Shown here in pieces: positions 24,462 through 33,960 of a stretch of DNA of 64,000 nt; position 1 is the first letter of the stretch; each line of letters opens with the position of its first letter. A model generated the notes under the pieces. The model was not told where the DNA came from, ran no database searches, and saw nothing but the letters and a program-made list of their open reading frames with translations. Source of the DNA: UBA3478 sp965662045 (GTDB taxonomy: Bacteria > Bacteroidota > Bacteroidia > Flavobacteriales > Flavobacteriaceae); the NCBI GenBank assembly GCA_965662045.1, contig CBFIGE010000010.1, forward strand, positions 1 to 64,000, read 5' to 3'. The position numbers and the translations under genes are program-made.

Positions 24462-25439
24462 ATGAAAAAAAATATTGCAGTAGTAATGGGCGGTTACTCA
24501 GGTGAACGAGAAATTTCACTGGCAAGTGGCAAAGTTGTTAGTCATCATCTTAACAAAGAAAAGTTTAATGTTTATTCTATCATCATCAATAAAGATTCTT
24601 GGTATCACCGCGACGAATATGAGCAAACCCACCTCATTGATAAATCCAATTTTAGCCTTCTTGTAGATGGAGAATGTGTTCAGTTTGATGTAGTTTTTAA
24701 TGCCATTCACGGCACCCCAGGAGAAGATGGATTATTACAAGCTTATTTCGATTTAATTGGGGTCAAACACACTAGTTGTGATTTTTATCAAGCCGCCCTG
24801 ACTTTTAATAAAAGAGACTTATTGGCAGTTCTTACTCCACTATCTATTGATATTGCTCCTAGTTATAGTCTCAACAAAGGAGATGAAATTGATACAGTAG
24901 CTATTGTCAAAAAAGTAGGGCTACCTTGTTTTGTCAAAGCAAATAAGGCTGGCTCTAGCTTGGGCGTCTCAAAGGTTAAAGAAGAAACCCAAATACACCC
25001 AGCTATTGCAAATGCTTTTAGGCGCGACGATGAAATTTTAATAGAATCATTTATTGAGGGACGTGAATTTTCAGTAGGGGTATGCAACTTAAATGATGAA
25101 ATCGTCGCCTTACCCATTACTGAGATTGTAACTGAAAATGAGTTTTTTGATTACGAAGCCAAATACCAAGGTAAAGCTCAGGAAATTACTCCTGCAGCGA
25201 TAGAAGAACCATTGCGACAAAAATTAGCAGAACTCAGTGTTTTCATCTACAAAAAACTAAAATTGAAAGGGTTTTGTAGAAGTGAATTTATTGTAAAAGA
25301 CGATTGTGCATTTCTTTTGGAAATCAATACAACCCCTGGACTAACTGCTGAGAGCATTATACCTCAACAGGCTATTGCGTACGGATTGAGTTTGGAAGAA
25401 TTTTTTGAGTCTGCCATCGATCAAGCACTTAAGCCCTAA
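24462..25439 (+). CDS. ddl: D-alanine--D-alanine ligase
   Basis: Ddl makes the D-Ala-D-Ala end of peptidoglycan precursors in the cytoplasm. The 325-residue ATP-grasp protein has VMGGYSGEREISLASG, HGTPGEDGLLQAYFD, VKANKAGSSLGVSKV (ATP lysine region), FIEGREFSVGV and FLLEINTTPGLTAESIIPQQ. The length fits DdlB. It is followed after 20 nt by coaD. The divergent PASTA gene starts 69 nt away. Confidence 0.97.
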   Translation: MKKNIAVVMGGYSGEREISLASGKVVSHHLNKEKFNVYSIIINKDSWYHRDEYEQTHLIDKSNFSLLVDGECVQFDVVFNAIHGTPGEDGLLQAYFDLIGVKHTSCDFYQAALTFNKRDLLAVLTPLSIDIAPSYSLNKGDEIDTVAIVKKVGLPCFVKANKAGSSLGVSKVKEETQIHPAIANAFRRDDEILIESFIEGREFSVGVCNLNDEIVALPITEIVTENEFFDYEAKYQGKAQEITPAAIEEPLRQKLAELSVFIYKKLKLKGFCRSEFIVKDDCAFLLEINTTPGLTAESIIPQQAIAYGLSLEEFFESAIDQALKP

Positions 25440-25459
25440 ATTTTTACTACTTTCAAGAT

Positions 25460-25930
25460 ATGAAAAAAGGCATTTTTCCAGGATCATTTGATCCCTTGAC
25501 CTCTGGACATTTGGATATCATTGAGCGAGGTTCAGAACTTTTTGATAAACTTTATATTGCTGTTGGAGTCAACTCCAATAAAAACTATCATTTTTCACTT
25601 GATCAGCGCATCGAAATGTTATCTGCTGTTTTTGAAGATAATTCCAGTATTGAAATTGTTCATTACGGTGGATTAACAGTTGATTTTTGTAAAGAATTAG
25701 GTGCTGACTACATTTTGAGAGGGCTTCGAAATCCTGCCGATTTTGAATTTGAAAAATCCATAGCACACACCAATAAAACCATAGCAAGTATCGAAACCGT
25801 ATTTCTACTTACAAGTGCCGATAAATCCTATATCAGTTCATCTATAGTCAGAGATATTCTGCGAAATAACGGAGATGTAAGTGCTCTTGTACCCCAAAAA
25901 GTCAATGAAAAAATTAGATCATGGAACTAA
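25460..25930 (+). CDS. coaD: Phosphopantetheine adenylyltransferase
   Basis: CoaD makes dephospho-CoA from ATP and phosphopantetheine. The 156-residue nucleotidyltransferase has the start GIFPGSFDPLTSGHLDIIER with the (T/S)xGH motif, GGLTVDFCKELGADYILRGLR, and DKSYISSSIVRDI near the end. The length is normal. Its stop overlaps the next gene by 10 nt. Confidence 0.97.
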   Translation: MKKGIFPGSFDPLTSGHLDIIERGSELFDKLYIAVGVNSNKNYHFSLDQRIEMLSAVFEDNSSIEIVHYGGLTVDFCKELGADYILRGLRNPADFEFEKSIAHTNKTIASIETVFLLTSADKSYISSSIVRDILRNNGDVSALVPQKVNEKIRSWN

Positions 25931-27663
25931 GATTATGCAGATTGTACTTCTTGCTAACAAGTTTTGTCATTTTGAGTTGTACAAATCAAATCGAGGAAAC
26001 AAAAGAAGAATTACTCACCCCTTATGAACTAGGAAATCAAAATCAAACTACAACATACCAAGAATGCATTGCTTTTTATAAAGAACTGGCTAGTATCAGC
26101 TCTAAACTCAATATACAAAACATAGGAACCACAGATAGTGGTTTGCCTTTACATTTAGTCACTTTTAATCCTGACTCTGAATTCAACTTCAAAAAATTGA
26201 ATTCGACAAAATCCATTGTTTTAATCAACAATGGAATCCACCCTGGAGAACCTGATGGAATTGATGCGAGTATGATGTTGATTCGAGATTTGGTATACTC
26301 AAAAATCGAGTTGCCCAAAAATACCGTCTTAACCGTTATTCCTATTTATAATGTTGGTGGTTCCTTAAATCGCAATACCAGCAGTAGAGTCAACCAAAAC
26401 GGTCCTGAAACCTATGGTTTTAGAGGTAATGCTTTGAATTATGACCTCAATAGAGATTTCATTAAAAATGACACAGAAAATGCGAAGAGCTTTCAGCAGT
26501 TGTTTCATATGGTCAATCCAGACTTTTTTGTAGACACCCATGTCAGCAATGGTGCAGATTATCAGTATACCCTAACCCATCTTTACACCCAAGAAGATAA
26601 GTTAGGCAAACCCCTAGGAGCGCTTCAAAATCAGTTAAAAAAAGACATCAGTACCCTTTTAAAAAATCAAGACATTGATAATACTCCTTATGTTAATGTC
26701 TTTAACCGAAGTCCTAAAGAAGGTTTTTCGCAGTTCTACGACTCTTCTCGATACTCCACGGGTTATACCGCTCTTTTTCACACTCCAGGTTTAATGATAG
26801 AAACACATATGTTAAAACCCTATGCGCAACGAGTATCACAGACGTATAGTTTTCTGAAAACCATTTTGGGTTACGTCGACCAGAACAGTTTTAATCTTAA
26901 ATCAACCCGTGTAGCGCACGAGGATTATTGGAAAAACAAAAGCCATTATCCTCTAACACATCATATCGATAGCAGTAAATCAAAGCAGTTTTTGTTTAAA
27001 GGATATGCCTCAGAATTTCAAAAGAGCAAGTTAGGTGATTATCCAAGATTAAAATACCTACAGGATCGTCCTGAAAACACAGTGATTGATTATTACAATC
27101 GTTTTGAAGTTAAGGATAGCGTGCGTATACCTAAAGCATTTGTAATTCAAAGTAAATACGATGAAATTATAAATCATTTAAAAAGGAATCAAGTCATCCT
27201 TGAAACCATTGAAAAAGACACCGTAATTGAGGTTCAAGTAGAATACATACAAGACTATAAAACCTCCAGGAATCCTTATGAGGGTCATTACTATCACTAT
27301 CAAACCCAAACGAAATCAAAAGCAGAAAAAATCAATTTACAAAAAGGGGATCTCATTGCTTATACTCAGCAAAGGTCGCTTAGATACATGATGGAGAGTT
27401 TGGAAGCACGAGCACCAAATTCTTTTTTTAATTGGAATTATTTCGACCCTATTCTTCAACGAAAAGAAGGTTTTTCCCCCTATGTTTTTGAAGATCTCGC
27501 TTTTGATTTATTGCAAAAAGATGTCATACTTAAAGCTAAGGTTGATAGCCTCAAAGGCCTAAACTCGGATCTTAAAGGTTATCCTTTACTCAACTTCATA
27601 TTCAAAAATTCAAAATATCTCGAAAAGGACTTTATGAGATACCCTATTTATAAAATCCCTTAA
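25921..27663 (+). CDS. M14-type zinc carboxypeptidase lipoprotein
   Basis: A 580-residue exported peptidase. The signal peptide ends in a lipobox (FVILSC, Cys20). The zinc-carboxypeptidase core shows NNGIHPGEPDGIDASMMLIR (first His and Glu ligands), DLNRDF, then DFFVDTHVSNGADYQYT with the third ligand, and LMIETHMLKPY. The C-terminal part (about 370-580) is not recognised. It overlaps coaD by 10 nt and is therefore probably co-transcribed. Substrate peptides are unknown. Confidence 0.85.
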   Translation: MELRLCRLYFLLTSFVILSCTNQIEETKEELLTPYELGNQNQTTTYQECIAFYKELASISSKLNIQNIGTTDSGLPLHLVTFNPDSEFNFKKLNSTKSIVLINNGIHPGEPDGIDASMMLIRDLVYSKIELPKNTVLTVIPIYNVGGSLNRNTSSRVNQNGPETYGFRGNALNYDLNRDFIKNDTENAKSFQQLFHMVNPDFFVDTHVSNGADYQYTLTHLYTQEDKLGKPLGALQNQLKKDISTLLKNQDIDNTPYVNVFNRSPKEGFSQFYDSSRYSTGYTALFHTPGLMIETHMLKPYAQRVSQTYSFLKTILGYVDQNSFNLKSTRVAHEDYWKNKSHYPLTHHIDSSKSKQFLFKGYASEFQKSKLGDYPRLKYLQDRPENTVIDYYNRFEVKDSVRIPKAFVIQSKYDEIINHLKRNQVILETIEKDTVIEVQVEYIQDYKTSRNPYEGHYYHYQTQTKSKAEKINLQKGDLIAYTQQRSLRYMMESLEARAPNSFFNWNYFDPILQRKEGFSPYVFEDLAFDLLQKDVILKAKVDSLKGLNSDLKGYPLLNFIFKNSKYLEKDFMRYPIYKIP

Positions 27664-27671
27664 TCATTAGG

Positions 27672-28265
27672 TTATCGTATTAAAGTAAATAACTTCGAAA
27701 TGTTCTTGTAGGTATTGCGCAAGGCTATTTTAGTTTGATTAGTATTTAACCATCTTACAAAATCAATACCTTCTTCTACTTGCCCCTTTAGTTTTCCATT
27801 AAAAAGCGTAGTCATTTCATACCAATAAGTGACTTTGAAGTGATACTTTGATTTCATTTTATACATGTGATAAGTTGCATTCAACAGTTTTCCGCAATGG
27901 ACTTGTGGTAATCCTGTTTCTTCTTGAACTTCACGAACAGCCGCAAAACGAGGTCCTTCGTTTTTTTCTAATTTGCCCTTTGGCAGATCCCATTTTCCAT
28001 TTCGAAAAATAAAAAGAAGCTCGTCGTGTTCATTGCTCACAACTCCTCCAGCTGCCTGGACAATTTTGAAGTACTCTCCCATTTTTGTCAAGGGTTCCTC
28101 ATCGTGGTCAAAGAGAATTACCCCTTCACTTAGAATTCCTAAGTTCAAATCTTCAACAAGCTTCAAAACAGCCTTCTTTTTAGAAAAACAAACCTGTCTC
28201 TCAGAAGTATTCACTTTTTTTTTACTCAACAGAAGAAGTTTTTCATTGACGAAAACTTTGTACAT
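27672..28265 (-). CDS. NUDIX hydrolase
   Basis: A 197-residue protein whose C-terminal half carries a NUDIX box, GKLEKNEGPRFAAVREVQEE then TGL, fitting the pattern GX5EX7REUXEEXGU. The N-terminal 65 residues are of unknown type. The frame extends to 28379, but that part overlaps pyrE; the ATG at 28265 gives MYKVFVNEKLLLLS. Only 7 nt separate this start from the divergent pyrE start. The substrate cannot be predicted. Confidence 0.85.
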   Translation of the reverse strand: MYKVFVNEKLLLLSKKKVNTSERQVCFSKKKAVLKLVEDLNLGILSEGVILFDHDEEPLTKMGEYFKIVQAAGGVVSNEHDELLFIFRNGKWDLPKGKLEKNEGPRFAAVREVQEETGLPQVHCGKLLNATYHMYKMKSKYHFKVTYWYEMTTLFNGKLKGQVEEGIDFVRWLNTNQTKIALRNTYKNISKLFTLIR

Positions 28266-28272
28266 TCGCACC

Positions 28273-28914
28273 ATGGTTTTAGATAAAGAAACAGCACAAG
28301 AAACTGCTGAATTCTTGTTGCAAATTAAAGCAATAAAGTTAAATGTTGAAGACCCTTTTACATGGGCCTCTGGCATCAAATCTCCGATTTATTGCGATAA
28401 TAGAATTGCACTTTCTTATCCTCACGTTAGGAATCACTTAAGAGATGCTATGCGCAAAAAAATTGAACAGCAATTTTCTCGACCAGACGCCATAGCAGGA
28501 GTGGCTACCGGTGCGATAGGTCTTGGCATTTTAGTTGCAGAAGCGATGGGATTGCCTTTTGTGTATATCAGACCTAAAGCAAAGGAGCATGGACGAAAAA
28601 ACCAAATAGAAGGTTATATTGAACCTGGGCAAAGTGTCATCGTAATTGAAGACCTAATATCCACTGGTAGAAGTAGTTTTCAAGCTATTAGCGCGCTTAA
28701 AGATTACGGCGTTCAAGTAAAGGGAATGGTGGCTATCTTCACTTACAACTTCGATATCTCTTCTTCGCTCTTTAAAAAAGAAAACATTGAAGTTCACACC
28801 TTGAGTGATTACAACAACTTGATTGAAATGGCTTCAAAATCCAATTACATCGCCGAAAATACTTTAGATTCTCTATTGAGCTGGAGATCTGACCCTATCC
28901 ACTGGAAACCCTAA
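28273..28914 (+). CDS. pyrE: Orotate phosphoribosyltransferase
   Basis: PyrE makes OMP from orotate and PRPP in pyrimidine synthesis. The 213-residue protein has the family features KLNVEDPFTWASGIKSPIYC, AGVATGAIGLGILVAEAMG, FVYIRPKAKEHGRKNQIEG, and the PRPP motif VIVIEDLISTGRSS. The frame is open far upstream to 27973, but that is the reverse of the NUDIX gene; ATG 28273 gives MVLDKETAQETAEFL, the normal start. The SRPBCC gene follows after 15 nt. Confidence 0.96.
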   Translation: MVLDKETAQETAEFLLQIKAIKLNVEDPFTWASGIKSPIYCDNRIALSYPHVRNHLRDAMRKKIEQQFSRPDAIAGVATGAIGLGILVAEAMGLPFVYIRPKAKEHGRKNQIEGYIEPGQSVIVIEDLISTGRSSFQAISALKDYGVQVKGMVAIFTYNFDISSSLFKKENIEVHTLSDYNNLIEMASKSNYIAENTLDSLLSWRSDPIHWKP

Positions 28915-28929
28915 ATAATAATTATCCCT

Positions 28930-29328
28930 ATGAAAATTGAAGGAGAACTTGTTCATCTAGCAAAAGCTAATCTCGAAGTTTATCAGTTCTTAAGCACCCT
29001 TGAAAACTATAGTTTAATCATGCCAGAATCCAATAAGGTGTTTGAAATTCTTGATGACAGACGTTTTAAATTTGGTCTAAAGGGAATGCCCGAAATCGTT
29101 CTGAAGTTAGTCGATAGCACCAATACCAATGCTGTAGTCTTGAGTTCAGATAACGATAAATTTCAATTTACACTCTCTGGCCTACTCTATACTATTTCAG
29201 AGCAAGAAACCCATGTGAAATTGGTTTTTGAAGGTAATTTCAACCCTATGATGGAGATGATGATAAAGAACCCTTTAACCGCTTTTGTCAACGATCTAAG
29301 CAAGGGTATAAAACTTCAATTATCTTAA
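28930..29328 (+). CDS. SRPBCC-fold protein of unknown function
   Basis: This 132-residue protein looks like a START/Bet v 1-type fold: MKIEGELVHLAKANLEVYQFLSTLENY, then alternating strands and a long C-terminal helix ending in FVNDLSKGIKLQLS. I recall this kind of protein next to pyrE in other Bacteroidota. No catalytic residues are evident; ligand binding is the usual property of the fold. Its 3' end overlaps the convergent birA by 9 nt. Confidence 0.7.
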   Translation: MKIEGELVHLAKANLEVYQFLSTLENYSLIMPESNKVFEILDDRRFKFGLKGMPEIVLKLVDSTNTNAVVLSSDNDKFQFTLSGLLYTISEQETHVKLVFEGNFNPMMEMMIKNPLTAFVNDLSKGIKLQLS

Positions 29329-30072
29329 GAAATCGTAGTTCCATTTGAGTTCTTCAAAGGAGGCGTGAAAAACTCCCAGCTCCTCTTCTTTTACTACCAA
29401 GCGGCCAAATTCATCTACACCTTGTAATTCTACTTCTAATCGCTTGTTCTTGTATATCACCTCAATTCGTTGTTTTAGTTTAAATAAACGTCGTTGATAT
29501 TTCTCAAAAATTTCATTCCAATCATCGAGTATTGGTATAGTGCGCATTTTTTTTTCAATACGTTCAATGAGGGTGTTAAAACTGTTTTCAATGGAATAGT
29601 GTTCACCACTAATTTGTTTCAAAGAGACTGCATGCACTAACTGATTTGGAAAATCGGTATTATTTAAATTTACGCCTATACCTATGACCATTTCATTAAC
29701 TACTCGTTCACTGCTTTTAGTTTCTATGAGAATACCCGCACACTTTTTATTTTCTGACATAATGTCATTAGGCCATTTGACATAAAAATTTATTTCTTGT
29801 TTGGTTATTTCAGTTAAAAAATCAAGCAGAGCAATGCTTACACAGACATGAATTTGAAATACTTGCGCGAAAGGGATTTCAATACCTTTAAACAACATAC
29901 TGAAAGTCAAACTTTTGCCCTCTTCTGCGTGCCAAAAACGACCACGTTGGCCCTTACCATTTTTTTGGCACAAAGCTAATAGCGCTATTGTTTCTTTTGA
30001 TTGATTTTCTAAAGCGTATTCACGCAAATCATCATTAGTACTTGAAGTGGTATGACATTTGATTATCTTCAT
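29320..30072 (-). CDS. birA: Biotin--[acetyl-CoA-carboxylase] ligase
   Basis: BirA attaches biotin to carrier lysines, for example that of pyruvate carboxylase in this window. The 250-residue protein is the class I form without a DNA-binding N-terminus. Motifs are TSSTNDDL, KNGKGQRGRFWHAEEGKSL (biotinyl-AMP loop), KWPNDIM, CAGILIETK and IGIGVNLNN. It cannot act as a bifunctional repressor as in E. coli. The start is 85 nt from the divergent rsfS. Confidence 0.93.
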   Translation of the reverse strand: MKIIKCHTTSSTNDDLREYALENQSKETIALLALCQKNGKGQRGRFWHAEEGKSLTFSMLFKGIEIPFAQVFQIHVCVSIALLDFLTEITKQEINFYVKWPNDIMSENKKCAGILIETKSSERVVNEMVIGIGVNLNNTDFPNQLVHAVSLKQISGEHYSIENSFNTLIERIEKKMRTIPILDDWNEIFEKYQRRLFKLKQRIEVIYKNKRLEVELQGVDEFGRLVVKEEELGVFHASFEELKWNYDFLR

Positions 30073-30102
30073 TGAAAATAAGAATTAAAGATAAATTGGA
30101 AC

Positions 30103-30135
30103 TTGAGTAAGGCTCAACAAAAAAACTCTAAATTT
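30103..30135 (+). promoter_or_regulatory. rsfS-ftsH operon promoter
   Basis: TTG (30103-30105), 22 nt, and TAAATTTG (30128-30135) fit the Bacteroidota promoter pattern, with an exact TAnnTTTG at -7. It lies 22 nt before the rsfS ATG. The spacing is slightly long. Confidence 0.5.
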
Positions 30136-30157
30136 GTGTTGAATATAAATTGTTTGA

Positions 30158-30538
30158 ATGCAAGAAAAAAATAATAATTCAGAGACGACGCTGTCTTTGA
30201 TTATTGAAAGTATTGAAGATGTAAAAGGTTTAGACTTAAACCTATTAGATTTAAGAGCTATTGAAAATACAGTTTTTGATTTTTTTGTGATTTGTACGGG
30301 TACTTCTAACACGCATGTAAACGCTATCGTTTCTTCTATTCAAAGAGGAGTTAGTAAGAAACTTAGTGTTAAACCATTGCAAGTTGAAGGAACTCAAAAC
30401 GCCGAATGGGTACTTATGGATTACGCAGACATTGTAGTTCATGTTTTTCAAAAACAAATACGTGAAAAATATGATATTGAAGGATTGTGGGGTGATGCAG
30501 AACTTACCGAAATTCCCTCAAGTGTAACTAATTTATAA
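30158..30538 (+). CDS. rsfS: Ribosomal silencing factor RsfS
   Basis: RsfS binds L14 and blocks subunit joining when nutrients are scarce. The 126-residue protein has the family features IESIEDVKGLDLNLLDLR, FDFFVICTGTSNTHVNAI, the segment EWVLMDYADIVVHVFQ, and REKYDIEGLWGDA. The length is normal. It is the first gene of a plus-strand run leading to ftsH after 22 nt. Confidence 0.95.
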   Translation: MQEKNNNSETTLSLIIESIEDVKGLDLNLLDLRAIENTVFDFFVICTGTSNTHVNAIVSSIQRGVSKKLSVKPLQVEGTQNAEWVLMDYADIVVHVFQKQIREKYDIEGLWGDAELTEIPSSVTNL

Positions 30539-30560
30539 AAGTTAAGTTTGATTTCTCATT

Positions 30561-32540
30561 ATGACTGAAAAACCTAAAAAACAAAATCGATACGGGTGGA
30601 TATTTTACGCTGTGATTATCCTTTTTATTGCATTTAACTTCATTGGAGGCTCTTCATTACAGTCGTCTAAAAAAACGACGATCTCTGAGCTTCAAGAGTT
30701 TTTGCGAAATGGTGATATTTCTAAAATATTAATTATCACCAATACAAGACAGGCAAAAGTATTTCTGACACCAGAGGCTCAAGAAAAGGAAATACATAGT
30801 GAAACGACTCAAAAACCTGTTCTTCCCACTGCAGGAGAAAATCCTCAGTATGTACTGGACTATGGAGATCTTCAAAATTTTGAAAACAGCATTAACACCA
30901 TAAAAAGTGAATACGACCTCGAAACAGTTGTCGACTACGACAAGGAGAACAACTATTTCATGGATTTCATTTTATCACTACTCCCGTTTATACTAATTAT
31001 AGGGATATGGATTTATTTAATGCGTCGCATGTCAGGCGGAGGTGGTCCTGGCGGAGGTGGTCAGATATTTAATATCGGTAAATCAAAAGCGAAACTCTTT
31101 GATGAAAATACTGATACACGAACTTCTTTTAAAGATGTAGCTGGACTAGAAGGGGCTAAAGAAGAGGTACAAGAAATTGTTGAATTTTTAAAAAATCCAG
31201 ATAAATACACATCTCTAGGGGGGAAAATTCCAAAAGGTGCTTTACTGGTAGGACCTCCAGGAACTGGAAAGACCCTTTTGGCAAAGGCAGTTGCGGGTGA
31301 AGCTAAGGTTCCCTTTTTCTCGCTTTCGGGATCAGATTTTGTTGAGATGTTTGTAGGTGTTGGTGCTTCTAGAGTTCGAGATCTCTTTAAACAGGCAAAA
31401 GACAAATCGCCTGCAATTATCTTTATAGATGAAATTGATGCCATTGGTAGAGCGAGAGGAAAAAACAATATTACAGGCTCAAATGACGAACGTGAAAACA
31501 CCTTAAATCAGCTATTAACTGAAATGGATGGGTTTGGAACAAACACTAACGTCATTGTTCTTGCGGCTACGAACAGGGCTGATGTTCTTGATAAAGCTTT
31601 AATGCGAGCTGGTCGATTTGACCGTCAAATTTATGTCGATTTACCTGATCTCAATGAACGTAGAGCCATATTTGAAGTCCATCTAAGGCCTCTAAAGACA
31701 GATGAAGAATTAGATACCGATTTTCTAGCCAAACAAACCCCAGGATTTTCAGGAGCAGATATTGCCAATGTCTGTAATGAAGCGGCTCTTATTGCTGCTC
31801 GAAACGACAAAAAAGCAGTTACTAAACAAGACTTTTTAGATGCTGTTGACCGTATTGTAGGTGGTTTAGAAAAAAAGAATAAAATAATTACTCCAGAAGA
31901 GAAAAAGACTATTGCCTTTCACGAAGCAGGACATGCCACTGTTAGTTGGATGCTTCAATATGCAGCACCTTTAGTTAAAGTTACTATTGTTCCTAGAGGT
32001 CAATCTTTAGGAGCGGCATGGTATCTTCCTGAAGAAAGACTTATTGTTAGACCAGAACAAATGCTGGATGAGATGTGCGCCACTATGGGTGGTAGAGCAG
32101 CTGAACGTGTGATGTTCGACAACATCTCAACAGGAGCTCTGAGTGATTTAGAAAAAGTTACAAAGCAAGCCCGAGCCATGGTGACGATTTATGGTTTGAA
32201 TTCTAAAATCGGTAATGTTACTTATTTTGATAGCTCGGGTCAGACTGATTTTAATTTCTCTAAACCTTATAGTGAGGAAACGGCACAGATTATCGATGCA
32301 GAAATTTCAAAAATCATAGAAGGTCAATACAAAAGAGCCATTGAAATTTTACAAGACCACAAAGACAAATTAATTTTACTTGCTAACAGATTGTTAGAAA
32401 AAGAAGTTATTTTTAAGGATGACTTAGAAAAGATTTTTGGTACACGACCTTTCGATAGTGAAACAATTGAAGAGGTAAACATCGAAAATTCTGAGGATCA
32501 TGATAAGACAGAAAACACTTTAGAAAAACCCACGGATTGA
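30561..32540 (+). CDS. ftsH: ATP-dependent zinc metalloprotease FtsH
   Basis: FtsH degrades membrane and regulatory proteins at the inner membrane. The 659-residue chain has two membrane segments (about 11-28 and 134-154), a glycine-rich linker (MSGGGGPGGGGQ), the AAA domain with Walker A GPPGTGKT (231-238) and Walker B IIFIDEIDAIG, the SRH with RAGRFDRQI, and the zinc site HEAGH (His454, Glu455, His458). The acidic tail is poorly conserved. It heads a run with lipid genes, and in E. coli FtsH controls lipid balance; a similar role here is inferred. Confidence 0.97.
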   Translation: MTEKPKKQNRYGWIFYAVIILFIAFNFIGGSSLQSSKKTTISELQEFLRNGDISKILIITNTRQAKVFLTPEAQEKEIHSETTQKPVLPTAGENPQYVLDYGDLQNFENSINTIKSEYDLETVVDYDKENNYFMDFILSLLPFILIIGIWIYLMRRMSGGGGPGGGGQIFNIGKSKAKLFDENTDTRTSFKDVAGLEGAKEEVQEIVEFLKNPDKYTSLGGKIPKGALLVGPPGTGKTLLAKAVAGEAKVPFFSLSGSDFVEMFVGVGASRVRDLFKQAKDKSPAIIFIDEIDAIGRARGKNNITGSNDERENTLNQLLTEMDGFGTNTNVIVLAATNRADVLDKALMRAGRFDRQIYVDLPDLNERRAIFEVHLRPLKTDEELDTDFLAKQTPGFSGADIANVCNEAALIAARNDKKAVTKQDFLDAVDRIVGGLEKKNKIITPEEKKTIAFHEAGHATVSWMLQYAAPLVKVTIVPRGQSLGAAWYLPEERLIVRPEQMLDEMCATMGGRAAERVMFDNISTGALSDLEKVTKQARAMVTIYGLNSKIGNVTYFDSSGQTDFNFSKPYSEETAQIIDAEISKIIEGQYKRAIEILQDHKDKLILLANRLLEKEVIFKDDLEKIFGTRPFDSETIEEVNIENSEDHDKTENTLEKPTD

Positions 32541-32544
32541 TGCA

Positions 32545-33147
32545 ATGAGTTTAATGGATAAACTTTTTAGCGGAGGTAAAGAAATACCCAAGTCTACTCG
32601 TGAGACTAAAGGAGAACACAACCCATCACTGGACTTACCTATCGACGAGAAATTTATCATTGAATTCAAAAAAAGTGGAGGAAAATTTGTCTACTGTGAA
32701 AACATTAAAGAAGTTAATATTAGTCTAGCCCATATTCTCATGGAGAATCAATGGCAACATCAACAATTGCTGTGCGTTGACCCTTCGCTAAAAGTCCAAT
32801 TTGAGAGTTTATTGTTTTTTACCGAACACGCCCAAGACAGTGAAATACTTTTTACGCAGTGCGAGAACCTAATTGCTGAGAATGGAACAATTTTGGTCTG
32901 TTCGCATCAACTCCATCAACTTCAACCTTCTAGATTTCCGGAGAATTTTATTGTTTTTGCAAGAACAAGCCAAATTTTAAAATCACTTAATGAAGCTCTA
33001 AAATATATACGGCAGAAGTATAATACATTACCCGCAAATATTACTTCTCTTAAAAACAATACTGTTACAAAAGATAACGAGCAGGATTTTATGAACTACG
33101 GTTCAAAAACCAAAAATTTATACTTGTTACTTTTAGAAGATTTTTAG
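32545..33147 (+). CDS. LUD-domain (LutC/YkgG-like) protein
   Basis: A 200-residue protein with a possible LUD fold (Pfam LUD_dom), seen in lactate-utilisation proteins, recognised mainly from the segment CENLIAENGTILVCSHQLHQ and the end NYGSKTKNLYLLLLEDF. The partner proteins LutA and LutB are absent here, so lactate use is not implied. In Bacteroidota a gene like this is commonly found between ftsH and cdsA. It starts 4 nt after ftsH. Confidence 0.65.
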   Translation: MSLMDKLFSGGKEIPKSTRETKGEHNPSLDLPIDEKFIIEFKKSGGKFVYCENIKEVNISLAHILMENQWQHQQLLCVDPSLKVQFESLLFFTEHAQDSEILFTQCENLIAENGTILVCSHQLHQLQPSRFPENFIVFARTSQILKSLNEALKYIRQKYNTLPANITSLKNNTVTKDNEQDFMNYGSKTKNLYLLLLEDF

Positions 33148-33149
33148 GT

Positions 33150-33950
33150 TTGAATAAAGTTTTGCCCCAGAGAATTGGAACCGGATTGATTTATGCAATT
33201 AGCCTTTTTGCAAGTCTATTTTTTGCACCTAATCTATTTATATTCATTACTTTCATACTCGCTTTAGCTGCAGTTTTAGAATTGCATCAAATGAGCGAGA
33301 GCACTCCAATTTTCATGATTTTGTGCTTGAGTTTATACTTCGGTAGTTGTTTTTTCTTTAGAAACAATGAAAACTTTGCCTTAAGCCTCATTGCGGTATT
33401 TTTTTCTTTTTTCATTTTCCTTGTATTCATACTGTTTTTTCGCAATCAACAAACGCTTGAATTCAATGCACCTCTAGTAACTTCAATATCTCTTTTCTAC
33501 ATCAGTATGGGGATGAGTTTTTTAATTTTTATTGCTGAAAACCAAAACTATGAGGGAGCTATTATGTTAGGTTTTGTTTTTCTTATTCAGTGGTCTAACG
33601 ACAGTTTTTCTTATCTAATTGGTAAATGGATGGGAAAAAGAATTCTGTTTCCCGCTATTTCACCAAAGAAAACAATTGAAGGATATGTAGGAGGTTTAAT
33701 ATGCACTCTTTTATTTGCATTATTGATATGCAATTTGGTCGATCTAGATTACCTTCAAGCAATGACTGTCGCTTTTCTAATTTGTCTAGGTGGTAATGCT
33801 GGAGATCTAATGGAAAGTAAAATCAAAAGGCTTTTAGGTAAAAAAGACAGCAGCCAGTTATTACCTGGACATGGAGGATTTTTTGATAGAATTGACAGTA
33901 TTATTCTCTCTGTACCAATTTCCTATTTATTTTTGCACCTGATTTATTAA
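33150..33950 (+). CDS. cdsA: Phosphatidate cytidylyltransferase
   Basis: CdsA makes CDP-diacylglycerol, the branch point of phospholipid synthesis. The 266-residue membrane protein has several membrane segments and the family signature ESKIKRLLGKKDSSQLLPGH followed by GGFFDRID. The start codon is TTG at 33150, 2 nt after the previous stop; no in-frame ATG lies near enough to replace it. psd follows after 10 nt. Confidence 0.93.
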   Translation: MNKVLPQRIGTGLIYAISLFASLFFAPNLFIFITFILALAAVLELHQMSESTPIFMILCLSLYFGSCFFFRNNENFALSLIAVFFSFFIFLVFILFFRNQQTLEFNAPLVTSISLFYISMGMSFLIFIAENQNYEGAIMLGFVFLIQWSNDSFSYLIGKWMGKRILFPAISPKKTIEGYVGGLICTLLFALLICNLVDLDYLQAMTVAFLICLGGNAGDLMESKIKRLLGKKDSSQLLPGHGGFFDRIDSIILSVPISYLFLHLIY

Positions 33951-33960
33951 AATTTAAATT

